From NCBI GenBank assembly GCA_964036045.1, contig OZ038398.1, positions 22,782,486 to 22,846,485 of the forward strand: DNA of 64,000 nt. Reading direction: 5' to 3'. A program made the position numbers and the translations under genes. Shown piece after piece: positions 26,901 through 39,750 of this stretch. Position 1 is the first letter of the stretch. Every line of letters begins with the position of its first letter. Below the pieces are notes generated by a model that saw nothing but the letters and a program-made list of their open reading frames with translations, was not told where the DNA came from and did not search any database. This stretch comes from Eutreptiella sp. 'Long Island Sound 2002'. Its lineage: Eukaryota; Euglenozoa; Euglenophyceae; Eutreptiales; Eutreptiaceae.

Positions 26901-27530
26901 CCGGAACATGTTCCGGAAGCACCGGAACATGTTCCGGAAGCTACGGAACATGTTCCGGAAGCACCGGAACATGTTCCGGAAGCGCCGGAACACGTTCCGG
27001 AAGCGCCGGAACATGTTCCGGAAGCGCCGGAACATGTTCCGGAAGCACCGGAACATGTTCCGGAAGCACCGGAACATGTTCCGGAAGGACCGGAACATGT
27101 TCCGGAAGCGCCAGAACATGTTCCGGAAGGACCGGAACATGTTCCGGAGGGACCGGAACATGTTCCGGCGCTTCCGGAACATGTTCCGGAAGCGCCGGAA
27201 CATGTTCCGGAATCGCCAGAATATGTTCCGGAAGCACCGGAACATGTTCCGGCAGCACCGGAACATGTTCCGGAAGCGCCGGAATATGTTCCGGAAGCAC
27301 CGGAACATGTTCCGGAAGCACCGGAACATGTTCCGGAAGCACCGGATCATGTTCCCGAAGCGCCGGAACATATTCCGGAAGCGCCGGAGCATGTTCCGGA
27401 ACCGCCGGAACATGTTCCGGAAGCGCCGGAACATGTTCCGGAAGCACCCGAACATGTTCCGGAAGTACCGGAACATGTTCCGGAAGGACCGGAACATCTT
27501 CCGGAAGCACCGGAACATTTTCCGGAAGCG
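20909..27530. repeat. Extended HOR tract, same family
   Basis: About 315 monomers in unbroken phase. It begins with the same ggtagcacc / ggaacgtg landmarks as the preceding units. It then runs through partly duplicated pieces marked by gatgctt (21,433 and 23,282), ccgacgctt (22,482), ggattatcttcc (24,173) and repeated gcaggaac and ggagcatg variants. The pair of aagctac spacers at 26,180 and 26,201 and the ccagaatatg variant at 27,215 recur near 56.2 and 58.2 kb. Confidence 0.85.
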
Positions 27531-28787
27531 CCGGAAAACATGTTCCGAAAGCACCGGAACATGTTCCGGAAGGACCGGAACATGTTCCGGAAGCACCGGA
27601 ACATGTTCCGGAAGCGACGGAACATGTTCCGGAAGCACCGGAACATGTTCCGGAAGCTACGAAACATGTTCCGGAAGCTACGGAACATGTTCCGGAAGCG
27701 CCGGAACACGTTCCGGAAGCGCCGGAACACGTTCCGGAAGCGCCGGAACATGTTCCGGAAGGACCGGAACATGTTCCGGAAGCACCGGAACATGTTCCGG
27801 AAGGACCGGAACATGTTCCGGAAGCGCCAGAACATGTTCCGGAAGGACCGGAACATGTTCTGGAAGCACCGGAACATGTTCCGGTGCTTCCGGAACATGT
27901 TCCGGAAGCGCCGGAACATGTTCCGGAAGCGCCCGAACATGTTCCGGAAGCGCTGGAACATGTTCCGGAAGCGCTGGAACATGTTCCGGAAGGACCGGAA
28001 CATGTTCCGGAAGCACCGGAACATGTTCCGGAAGCGCCGGAACATTTTCCGGAAGCACCGGAACATGCTCCAGAAGCGCCGGAACACGTTCCGGAAGCGC
28101 CGGAACATGTTCCGGAAGGACCGGAACATGTTCCGGAAGGACCGGAACATGTTCCGGAAGCGCCGGAACATGTTCCGGAAGCGCCGGAACATGTTCCGGA
28201 AGGACCGGAACATGTTCCGGAAACACCGGACATGTTCCGGAAGCACCGGAACATGTTCCGAAAGCACCGGAACATGTTCCGGAAGGACCGGAACATGTTC
28301 CAGAGGGACCGGAACATGTTCCGGAAGCGCCGGAACATGTTCCGGAAGCGCCGGAACACGTTCCGGAAGCGCCGGAACATGTTCCGGAAGGACCGGAACA
28401 TGTTCCGGAAGGACCCGAACATGTTCCGGAAGCGCCGGAACATGTTCCAGAAGGACCAGAACATGTTTCGGAAGCGCCGGAACATGTTCCGGAAGCACCG
28501 GAACATGTTCCGGAAGCGCCGGAACATGTTCCGGAAGGACCGGAACATGATCCGGAAGCGCAGAAACATGTTCCGGAAGCGCCGGAACATGTTCCGGAAG
28601 CACCGGAACATGTTCCGGAAGCGCCGGAACATGTTCCGGAAGGACCCGAACATGTTCCCGAAGGACCGGAAAATGTTCCGGAAGCATCGGAACATGTTCC
28701 GGAAGCGCCGGAACATGTTCCGGAAGGACCGGAACATGTTCCGGAAGCGCCGAACATGTTCCGGAAGCACCGGAACATGTTCCGGAA
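27531..28787. repeat. Start of indel-rich mosaic tract
   Basis: The first phase break for 16.7 kb is a +2 insertion (ggaaaacatg) at 27,531-27,540. Further -1 deletions follow near 28,228 (caccggacatg) and 28,750 (gccgaacatg). The aagctac pair recurs at 27,652 and 27,673, exactly 1,472 bp (70x21+2) after its first occurrence. A catgctccag variant at 28,064 has a partner at 62,844. Confidence 0.85.
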
Positions 28788-30360
28788 GCGGTGGAACATG
28801 TTCCGGAAGCGCTGGAACATGTTCCGGAAGGACCGGAACATGTTCCGGAAGCACCGGAACATGTTCCGGAAGCACCGGAACATGTTCCCGAAGCACCGGA
28901 ACGTGTTCCGGAAGCACCGGAACATATTCCGGAAGGACCGGAACATGTTCCGGAGGCACCGGAACATGTTCCGGACGCACCGGAACATGTTGCGGAAGCA
29001 CCGGAACATGTTCCGGAACCGCCGGAACATGATCCGGAAGCACCGGAACATGTTCGGGAAGCGCAGGAACATGTTCCGGAAGGACCGGAACATGTTCCGG
29101 AAGGACCGGAACATGTTCCGGAAGCGCCGGAACATGTTCCAGAAGGACCGCAACATGTTCCGGAAGCATCGGAACATGTTCCGGAAGGACCGGAACATGT
29201 TCCGGAAGCGCCGGAACATGTTCCAGAAGGACCGCAACATGTTCCGGAAGCGCCGGAACATGTTCCGGAAGCACCGGAACATGTACCGGAAGGACCGGAA
29301 CATGTTCCGGAAGCGCCGGAACATGTTCCGGAAGCACCGGAACATGTTCCGGAAGCGCCGGAACATGTTCCGGAAGGACCCGAACATGTTCCGGAAGGAC
29401 CGGAACATGTTCCGGAAGCATCGGAACATGTTCCGGAAGCGCCGGAACATGTTCCGGAAGGACCGGAACATGTTCCGGAAGCGCCGGAACATGTTCCGGA
29501 AGGACCGGAACATGTTCCGGAAGGACCCGAACATGTTCCGGAAGCGCCGGAACATGTTCCAGAAGGACCAGAACATGTTTCGGAAGCGCCGGAACATGTT
29601 CCGGAAGCACCGGAACATGTTCCGGAAGGACCGGAACATGTTCCGGAAGCACCGGAACATGTTCCGGAAGCGCCGGAACATGTTCCGGAAGGACCGGAAC
29701 ATGATCCGGAAGCGCAGGAACATGTTCCGGAAGCGCCGGAACATGTTCCGGAAGCACCGGAACATGTTCCGGAAGCGCCGGAACATGTTCCGGAAGGACC
29801 CGAACATGTTCCCGAAGGACCGGAACATGTTCCGGAAGCATCGGAACATGTTCCGGAAGCGCCGGAACATGTTCCGGAAGGACCGGAACATGTTCCGGAA
29901 GCGCCGAACATGTTCCGGAAGCACCGGAACATGTTCCGGAAGCGGTGGAACATGTTCCGGAAGCGCTGGAACATGTTCCGGAAGGACCGGAACATGTTCC
30001 GGAAGCACCGGAACATGTTCCGGAAGCACCGGAACATGTTCCCGAAGCACCGGAACGTGTTCCGGAAGCACCGGAACATATTCCGGAAGGACCGGAACAT
30101 GTTCCGGAGGCACCGGAACATGTTCCGGACGCACCGGAACATGTTGCGGAAGCACCGGAACATGTTCCGGAAGCACCGGAACATGTTCCGGAAGCGCCGG
30201 AACATGTTCCGGAAGGACCCGAACATGTTCCGGAAGGACCGGAACATGTTCCGGAAGCATCGGAACATGTTCCGGAAGCGCCGGAACATGTTCCGGAAGG
30301 ACCGGAACATGTTCCGGAAGCGCCGAACATGTTCCGGAAGCACCGGAACATGTTCCGGAA
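28788..30360. repeat. HOR tract, units of 1,154 and 419 bp
   Basis: The landmark gcggtgg / gcgctgg, preceded by the -1 monomer gccgaacatg, occurs at 28,788, 29,942 and 30,361. The spacings are 1,154 bp (55x21-1) and 419 bp (20x21-1). The following variant series (tcccgaagc, ggaacgtg or ggaacctg, acatattcc, ggaggcacc, ggacgcacc) is the same in all three, so the 419-bp copy is a truncated 1,154-bp unit. Confidence 0.88.
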
Positions 30361-32489
30361 GCGGTGGAACATGTTCCGGAAGCGCTGGAACATGTTCCGG
30401 AAGGACCGGACCATGTTCCGGAAGCACCGGAACATGTTCCGGAAGCACCGGAACATGTTCCCGAAGCACCGGAACCTGTTCCGGAAGCACCGGAACATAT
30501 TCCGGAAGGACCGGAACATGTTCCGGAGGCACCGGAACATGTTCCGGACGCACCGGAACATGTTCCGGAAGCACCGGAACATGTTCCGGAACCGCCGGAA
30601 CATGATCCGGAAGCACCGGAACATGTTCGGGAAGCGCAGGAACATGTTCCGGAAGGACCGGAACATGTTCCGGAAGGACCGGAACATGTTCCGGAAGCGC
30701 CGGAACATGTTCCAGAAGGACCGCAACATGTTCCGGAAGCATCGGAACATGTTCCGGAAGGACCGGAACATGTTCCGGAAGCGCCGGAACATGTTCCAGA
30801 AGGACCGCAACATGTTCCGGAAGCGCCGGAACATGTTCCGGAAGCACCGGAACATGTACCGGAAGGACCGGAACATGTTCCGGAAGGACCGGAACATGTT
30901 CCGAAAGCACCGGAACATGTTCCGGAAGGACTGGAACATGTTACGGAAGGACCGGAACATGTTCCGGAAGCACCGGAACATGTTCCGGAAGGACCGGAAC
31001 ATAATCCGGAAGCGCCGGAACATGTTCCGGAAGGACCGGAACATGGTCTGGAAGCGCCGGAACATGTTCCGGAAGCGCCAGAACATGTTCCGGAAGCACC
31101 GGAACATGTTCCGGAAGGACCGGAACATGTTCCGGAGGCACCGGAACATGTTCCGGAAGCTCCGGAACATGTTCCGGAATCGCCGGAACATGTTCCGGAG
31201 GTACCGCAACATGTTCCGGAAGCGCCGGAACATGTTCCGGAAGGACCGGAACATGTTGCGGAAGCACCGGAACATGTTCCTGAAGCGCCGGAACATGTTC
31301 CGGCGATTCGGGAACATGTTCCGGAAGCGAACATGTTCCGGAAGCACCGAACATGTTCCAGAAGCGCCGGAAAATGTTCCGGAAGCGCCGGAACATGTTC
31401 CGGATGCACCGGAACATGTTCCGGAAGCACCGGAACATGTTCCGGAAGCACCGGAACATGTTCCCGAAGGACCGGAACATGTTCCGGAAGCGCCGGAACA
31501 TGTTCCGGAAGGACCGGAACATGTTCCGGAAGCGCCGGAAAATGTTCCGGAAGCGCCGGAACATGTTCCGGATCCACCGGAACATGTTCCAGAAGCACCG
31601 GAACATGTTCCGGAAGCACCAGAACATGTTCCCGAAGGACCGGAACATGTTCCGGAAGCGCCGGAACATGGTCCGGAAGGACCGGAACATGTTCCGGAAG
31701 CGCCGATCATGTTCCGGAAGGACCGGAACATGTTCCGGAAGCGCCGGAACATGTTCCGGAAGCGCCGGAACATGTTCCGGAAGCGCCGGAACATGTTCCG
31801 GAATCGCCGGAACATGTTCCGGAGGCACCGGAACATGATCCGGAAGCGCCGGAACATGTTCGTGAAGCGCCGGAACATGTTCCGGAAGCACCAGAACATG
31901 TTCCGGAAGCACCGGAACATGTTCCGGAAGCAGCGGAACATGTTCCGGAAGCGCCGGAACATGTTCCGGAAGCACCCGAACATGTTCCGGAAGCGCCGGA
32001 ACATGTTCCGGAAGGACCGGAACATGTTCCGGAAGGACCGCAACATGTTCCGGAATGACCGCAACATGTTCAGGAACCACCGCAACATGTTCCGGAAGCG
32101 CCGGAACATGTTCCGGAAGCGCCGGAAAATGTTCCGGAAGGACCGGAACATGTTCCAGAAGGACCGGGACATGTTCCGGAAGGACCGGAACATGCTCCGG
32201 AAGGACCGGAACATGTTCCGCAAGCACCGGAACATGTACCGGAAGGACCGGAACATGTTCCGGAAGGACCGGAACATGTTCCGGAAGGACCGGAACATGT
32301 TCCGGAAGAACCGGAACATGTTCCGGAAGCGCCGGAACATGTTCTGGAAGCGCCGGAACATGTTCCGGAAGCGCCAGAACATGTTCCGGAAGCACCGGAA
32401 CATGTTCCGGAAGCACCGGAACATGTTCCGGAGGCACCGGAACATGTTCCGGAAGCTCCGGAACATGTTCCGGAAGGACCGGAACATGT
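30361..32489. repeat. Mosaic satellite tract with several phase breaks
   Basis: Diverged monomers with 4-bp deletions (aagcgaacatg near 31,330) and 1-bp deletions (caccgaacatg near 31,348, gccgatcatg near 31,706). Frequent unusual variants include ggaatgaccgcaac, ggatccacc, acataatcc, gttacgg and ggatgcacc (31,403). It looks less homogenised than the neighbouring blocks. Confidence 0.8.
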
Positions 32490-34600
32490 TCCGGAGGTAC
32501 CGCAACATGTTCCGGAAGCGCCGGGACATGTTCCGGAAGCACCGGAACATGTTGCGGAAGCGCCGGAACATGTTCCGGAAGCGCCGGAACATGTTCCGGA
32601 AGCGCCGGAACATGTCCCGGAAGGACCGGAACATGTTCCGGAAGCACCGGAACATGTTCCGGCGATTCCGGAACATGTTCCGGAAGCCAACATGTTCCGG
32701 AAGCACCGAACATGTTCCGGAAGCGCCGGAACATGTTCCGGAAGCGCCGGAACATGTTCCGGATGCACCGGAACATGTTCCGGAAGCATCAGAACATGTT
32801 CCGGAAGCACCGGAACATGTTCCCGAAGGACCGGAACATGTTCCGGAAGCGCCGGAACATTGTTCCGGAAGCACCGGAACATGTTCCGGAAGCGCCGGAA
32901 CATGTTCCGGAAGGACCGGAACATGTTCCGGAAGGACCGGAACATGTTCCGGAAGTGCCAGATCATGTTCCGGAAGCGCCGGAACATGTTCCGGAAGCGC
33001 GGGAACATGTTCCGGAAGCACCGGAACATGTTCCGGAAGCACCGGAACATGTTCCGGAAGCACCGGAACATGTTCCGGAAGCGCCGGAACATGTTCCGGA
33101 AGCGCCGGATCATGTTCCGGAAGCGCCGGATCATGTTCCGGAAGCGCCGGAACATGTTCCGGAAGCGCCGGAACATGTTCCGGAAGGACCGGAACATGTT
33201 CCGGAAGCGCCGGAACATGTTCCGGAAGCACCGGAACATGTTCCGGGGGCACCGGACATGTTCCGGGGGCACCGGAACATGTTTCGGAAGCGCCGGAACA
33301 GGTTCCGGAAGCACCGGAACATGTTCGGGAAGCGCCGGAACATGTTCCGGAAGCACCGGGACATGTTCCGGAAGCGCCGGAACATGTTCCGGAAGCGCCG
33401 GAACATGATCCGGAAGCACCGGAACATGTTCCGGAAGGACCGGAACATGTTCCGGAAGGACCGCAACATGTTCCGGAAGGACCGCAACATGTTCCGGAAC
33501 CACCGCAACATGTTCCGGAAGCACCGGAACATGTTCCGGAAACTCCGGAACATGTTCCGGAAGGACCGGAACATGTTCCGGAGGTACCGCAACATGTTCC
33601 GGAAGCGCCGGGACATGTTCCGGAAGCACCGGAACATGTTGCGGAAGCACCGGAACATGTTCCGGAAGCGCCGGAACATGTTCCGGAAGCGCCGGAACAT
33701 GTCCCGGAAGGACCGGAACATGTTCCGGAAGCACCGGAACATGTTCCGGCGATTCCGGAACATGTTCCGGAAGCCAACATGTTCCGGAAGCACCGAACAT
33801 GTTCCGGAAGCGCCGGAACATGTTCCGGAAGCGCCGGAACATGTTCCGGATGCACCGGAACATGTTCCGGAAGCATCAGAACATGTTCCGGAAGCACCGG
33901 AACATGTTCCCGAAGGACCGGAACATGTTCCGGAAGCGCCGGAACATTGTTCCGGAAGCACCGGAACATGTTCCGGAAGCGCCGGAACATGTTCCGGAAG
34001 GACCGGAACATGTTCCGGAAGGACCGGAACATGTTCCGGAAGTGCCAGATCATGTTCCGGAAGCGCCGGAACATGTTCCGGAAGCGCGGGAACATGTTCC
34101 GGAAGCACCGGAACATGTTCCGGAAGCACCGGAACATGTTCCGGAAGCACCGGAACATGTTCCGGAAGCGCCGGAACATGTTCCGGAAGCGCCGGATCAT
34201 GTTCCGGAAGCGCCGGATCATGTTCCGGAAGCGCCGGAACATGTTCCGGAAGCGCCGGAACATGTTCCGGAAGGACCGGAACATGTTCCGGAAGCGCCGG
34301 AACATGTTCCGGAAGCACCGGAACATGTTCCGGGGGCACCGGACATGTTCCGGGGGCACCGGAACATGTTTCGGAAGCGCCGGAACAGGTTCCGGAAGCA
34401 CCGGAACATGTTCGGGAAGCGCCGGAACATGTTCCGGAAGCACCGGGACATGTTCCGGAAGCGCCGGAACATGTTCCGGAAGCGCCGGAACATGATCCGG
34501 AAGCACCGGAACATGTTCCGGAAGGACCGGAACATGTTCCGGAAGGACCGCAACATGTTCCGGAAGGACCGCAACATGTTCCGGAACCACCGCAACATGT
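32490..34600. repeat. 1,087-bp tandem duplication (52 monomers, net -5 bp)
   Basis: The landmarks ggatgcacc (32,761 and 33,848) and ggggg (33,245 and 34,332) each recur at exactly 1,087 bp. Each copy contains the same four small indels: -4 (aagccaacatg), -1 (caccgaacatg), +1 (acattgttcc) and -1 (caccggacatg), giving 52x21-5. I saw no differences over the compared span from 32,761 to about 33,400. The second copy diverges after about 34,600. A third, more diverged copy begins near 36,235. Confidence 0.92.
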
Positions 34601-36230
34601 TCCGGAAGGACCGGAACATGTTCCGGAAGCGCCGGAACATGTTCCGGAAGCCTGGAGGCACCGGAACATGTTCCGGAATCGCCGGAACATGTTCCGGAAG
34701 CACCGGAACATGTTCCGGAAGCGCCGGAACATGTTCCGGAAGCGCCGGATCATGTTCCGGAAGCGTCGGAACAGGTTCCGGCGCTTCCGGAACATGTTCC
34801 GGAAGCACCGGAACATGTTCCGGAAGCGCCGAAACATGTTCCGGAAGCACCGGAACATGTTCCGGAAGCGCTGAAACATGTTCCGGAAGCGCCGGAACAT
34901 GTTCCGGAAGCGCCGGAACATGTTCCGGAAGGACCGGAACATGTTCCGGAAGCACCGGAACATGTTCCGGAAGCACCGGAACATGTTCCGGAAGCGCCGG
35001 AACATGTTCCGGAATCGCCGGAACATGTTCCGGAGGCACCGGAACATGATCCGGAAGGACCGGAACATGTTCCGGAAGCGCCGGAACATGTTCCGGAAGG
35101 ACCGGAACATGTTCCGGAAGCACCGGAACATGTTCCGGGGGCACCGGAACATGATCTGGAAGCGCCGGAACAGGTTCCGGAAGCACCGGAACATGTTCGG
35201 GAAGCGCCAGAACATGTTCCGGAGGCGCCGGAACATGTTGCGGAAGCGCCGGAACATGTTCCGGAAGCGCCGGAACATGTTCCGGAAGCGCCGGAGCACC
35301 GGAACATGTTCCGGAAGCACGGAAACATGTTCCGGAGGCACCGGAACATGTTCCGGAATCGCCAGAACATGTTCCGGAAGCACCGGAACATGTTCCGGAA
35401 GCGCCGGAACATGTTCCGGAAGCGCCGGAACATGTTCCGGAAGCGCCGGAACATGTTCCGGAAGCGCCGGATCATGTTCCGGAAGCGTCGGAACAGGTTC
35501 CGGCGCTTCCGGAACATGTTCCGGCGCTTTCGGAACATGTTCCGGAAGCACCGGAACATGTTCCGGAAGCGCCGAAAACATGTTCCGGAAGCACCGGAAC
35601 ATGTTCCGGAAGCGCCGGAACATGTTCCGGAAGCGCCCGAACAAAATCCGGAAGCGCCGGAACATGTTCCGGAAGCGCCGGAACATGTTCCGGAAGCACC
35701 GGAACATGTTCCGGAAGCACCGGAACATGTTCCGGAAGCACCGGAAAATTTTCCGGAAGCGCCGGAACATGTTCCGGAAGCACCGGAACATGTTCCGGAA
35801 GCACCGGAACATGTTCCGGAAGGACCGCAACATGTTCCGGAAGGACCGCAACATGTTCCGGAACCACCGCAACATGTTCCGGAAGGACCGGAACATGTTC
35901 CGGAAGGACCGGAACATGTTCCGGAAGCGCCGGAACATGTTCCGGAAGCACCGGAACATGTTCCGGAAGGACCAGAACATGTTCCGGAAGCGCCGGAACA
36001 TGTTCCGGAAGCGCCGGAACATGTTCCGGAAGCGCCGGAACATGTTCCGGAAGCGCCGGAACATGTTGCGGAAGCTCCGGAACATGTTCCGGAAGCGCCG
36101 GAGCACCGGAACATGTTCCGGAAGCACGGGAACATGTTCCGGAGGCACCGGAACATGTTCCGGAATCGCCGGAACATGTTCCGGAAGCACCGGAACATGT
36201 TCCGGAAGCACCGGAACATGTTCCGGAAGC
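34601..36230. repeat. Mosaic tract with 13-bp deletions
   Basis: It carries 13-bp deletion junctions at about 34,650, 35,293 and 36,100, each removing part of a core and spacer. The last two leave the same product, gcgccggagcacc. A +1 insertion lies near 35,574, two inverted spacers near 35,498-35,520, and a canonical inverted spacer near 34,777. Confidence 0.82.
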
Positions 36231-39200
36231 CAACATGTTCCGGAAGCACCGAACATGTTCCGGAAGCGCCGGAACATGTTCCGGAAGCGCCGGAACATGT
36301 TCCGGATGCACCGGAACATGTTCCGGAAGCATCAGAAAATGTTCCGGAAGCACCGGAACATGTTCCCGAAGGACCGGAACATGTTCCGGAAGCGCCGGAA
36401 CATTGTTCCGGAAGCACCGGAACATGTTCCGGAAGCGCCGGAACATGTTCCGGAAGGACCGGAACATGTTCGGGAAGGACCGGTACATGTTCCGGAAGCG
36501 CCAGATCATGTTCCGGAAGCGCCGGAACATGTTCCGGAAGCGCCGGAACATGTTCCGGAAGCACCGGAGCATGTTCCGGAAGCGGCGGAACATGTTCCGG
36601 AAGCACCGGAACATGTTCCGGAAGCGCCGGAACATGTTCCGGAAGCGCCGGATCATGTTCCGGAAGCGCCGGATCATGTTCCGGAAGCGCCGGAACATGT
36701 TCCGGAAGCGCCGGAACATGTTCCGGAAGGACCGGAACATGTTCCGGAAGGACCGGAACATGTTCCGGAAGCGCCGGAACATGTTCCGGAAGCGCCAGAA
36801 CATGTTCCGGGGGCACCGGACATGTTCCGGGGGCACCGGAACATGTTCCGGAAGCGCCGGAACAGGTTCCGGAAGCACCGGAACATGTTCGGGAAGCGCC
36901 GGAACATGTTCCGGAAGCACCGGGACATGTTCCGGAAGCGCCGGAACATGTTCCGGAAGCGCCGGAACATGTTCCGGAAGCACCGGAACATGTTCCGGAA
37001 GGACCGGAACATGTTCCGGAAGGACCGCAACATGTTCCGGAAGGACCGCAACATGTTCCGGAACCACCGCAACATATTCCGGAAGGACCGGAACATGTTC
37101 CGGAAGCGCCGGAACATGTTCCGGAAGCGCCGGAACATGTTCCGGAAGCGCCGGAACATGTTGCGGAAGCGCCGGAACATGTTCCGGAAGCGCCGGAACA
37201 TGTTCCGGAAGCGCCGGAGCACCGGAACATGTTCCGGAAGCACCGGAACATGTTCCGGAAGCGCCGGAACATGTTCCGGAAGGACCGGAACATGTTCCGG
37301 AAGCGCCGGAACATGTTCTGGAGGCACCGGAACATGATCCGGAAGGACCGGAACATGTTCCGGAAGCGCCGGAACATGTTCCGGAAGCACCGGAACATGT
37401 TCCGGAAGGACTGGAACATGTTCCGGAATCGCCGGAACATTTTCTGGAGGCACCGGAACATGATCCGGAAGGACCGGAACATGTTCCGGAAGCGCCGGAA
37501 CATGTTCCGGAAGCGCCGGAACATGTTCCGGAAGCACCGGAAAATGTTCTGGAAGCACCGGAACATGTTCGGGAAGCGCCGGAACATGTTCCGGAAGCAC
37601 CGGAACATGTTCGGGAAGCGCCGGAACATGTTCCGGAAGGACTGGAACATGTTCCGGAAGCACCGGAACATGTTCCGGAGGCGCCGGAACATGTTCCGGA
37701 AGCGCCGGAACATGTACCGGAAGGACCGGAACATGTTCCGGAAGGACCAGAACATGTTCCGAAAGCACCGGAACATGTTCCGGAAGGACCGGAACATGTT
37801 CCGGAAGGACCGGAACATGTTCCGGAAGCACCGGAACATGTTCCGGAAAGACCGCAACATGTTCCGGAAGCGCCGGAACATGTTCCGGAAGCAACGGAAC
37901 ATGTTCTGGAAGCGCCGGAACATGTTCCGGAAGCGCCAGAACATGTTCCGGAAGCACCGGAACATGTTCCGGAAGGACCTGAACATGTTCCGGAAGCTCC
38001 AGAACATGTTCCGGAATCGCCGCAACATGTTCCGGAAGCACCGGAACATGTTGCGGAAGCACCAGAACATGTTCCGGAAGCGCCGGAACATGTTACGGAA
38101 GGACCGGAACATGTTCCGGAAGGACCGGAACATGTTCCAGAAGCACCGGAACATGTTCCCGAAGGACCGGAACATGTTCCGGAAGCGCCTGAACATGTTC
38201 CGGAGGGACCGGAACATGTTCCGGAAGCGCCGGATCAGGTTCCGGAGGCACCGGAACATTTTCCGGAAGCGCCGGAAACATGTTCCGGAAGCACCGGAAC
38301 ATGTTCCGGAAGCGCCGGAACATGTTCCGGAAGCGCCAGATCATATTCCGGAAGCGCCGGAACATGTTCCGGAAGCGCCGGAACATGTTCCGGAAGCGCC
38401 GGAACATGTTCCGGAAGCACCGGAACATGTTCCGGAAGCGCCGGAACATGTTCCGGAAGCGCCGGAACATGTTCCGGAAGGACGGGAACATGTTCCGGAA
38501 GCACCGGAACATGTTCCGGAGGCGCCGGAACATGTTCCGGAAGCGCCGGAACATGTTCCGGAATCGCCGGAACATGTTCCGGAGGCACCGGAACATGATC
38601 CGGAAGCGCCGGAACATGTTCCGGAAGCGCCGAAACATCTTCCGGAAGCACCGGAACATGTTCCGGAAGCACCGGAACATGTTCCGGAAGCGCCGGAACA
38701 TGTTCCGGAAGCACCGGAACATGTTCGGGAAGCGCCGGAACATGTTCCGGAAGGACCGGAACATGTTCCGGAAGGACCGGAACATGTTCCGGAAGCGCCG
38801 GAACATGTTCCGGAAGCGCCGGAAAATGTTCCGGAAGGACCGGAACATGTTCCGGAAGCACCGGAACATGTTCCGGAAGGACCGGAACATGTTCCGGAAG
38901 GACCGCAACATGTTCCAGAAGGACCGGCATGTTCCGGAACCACCGCAACATGTTCCGGAAGGACCGGAACATGTTCCGGAAGCGCCGGAACATGTTCCGG
39001 AAGCGCCTGAACATGTTCCCGAAGCACCGGAACATGTTCCGGAAGCGCCGGAACATGTTCCGGAAGCGCCGGAACATGTTCCGGAAGCGCCGGAACGTGT
39101 AGCGGAAGCGCCGGAACGTGTTCCAGAAGGACCGGAACATGTTCCGGAAGGACCGGAACATGTTCCGGAAGCACCGGAACATGTTCCGGAAGCACCGGAA

Positions 39201-39750
39201 CATGTTCCGGAAGCGCCAGAACATGTTCCGGAAGCGCCGGAACATGTTCCGGAAGCGCCGGAACATGTTCCGGAGTCGCCGGAACATGTTCCGGAGTCGC
39301 CGGAACATGTTCCGGAATCGCCCGAACATGTTCCGGAAGCGCCGGAACATGTTCCGGAAGGACCGGAACATGTTCCGGAAGCGCCGGAACATGTTCCGGA
39401 GGCGCCGGAACATGTTCCGGAGGGATCGGAACGTGTTCCGGAAGCGCCGGAACATGTTCCGGAAGGACCGGAACATGTTCCGGCGCTTCCGGAACATGTT
39501 CCGGTGCTTCCGGAACATGTTCCGGAAGGACCGGAACATGTTCCGGAAGGACCGGAACATGTTCCGGAAGCGCCGGAACATGTTCCGGAAGCGCCGGAAC
39601 ATGTTCCGGAATCGCCGGAACATGTTCCGGAGGTACCGCAACATGTTCCGGAAGCGCCGGAACATGTTCCGGAAGCACCAGAACATGTTGCGGAAGGACC
39701 GGAACATGTTCCGGAAGGACCGGAACATGTTCCGGAAGCACCGAACATGT
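36231..39750. repeat. Third diverged copy of the 1,087-bp unit, then mosaic tract
   Basis: From 36,231 the -4, -1, +1 and -1 indels of the 1,087-bp unit recur (ggatgcacc at 36,304, acattgttcc near 36,402, caccggacatg near 36,828), followed by a 13-bp deletion at 37,216. Further phase breaks are near 38,277 (+1), 38,927 (-2) and 39,749 (-1). Adjacent inverted spacers CGCTT and TGCTT lie near 39,483-39,510. There is no dominant higher-order period. Confidence 0.8.

Noticed and set aside
10842-28550. Plus-strand frame repeating PEAPEHV as a possible giant proline/glutamate repeat protein
   Set aside because: The commonest spacer change (GCG to GCA) is silent in this frame, but other frequent changes (GGA, ACG, AAA, AAT, GGT) are not. 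The open stretch begins only by a +1 shift from another frame, and other frames are equally open. I do not see enough bias to call it coding.
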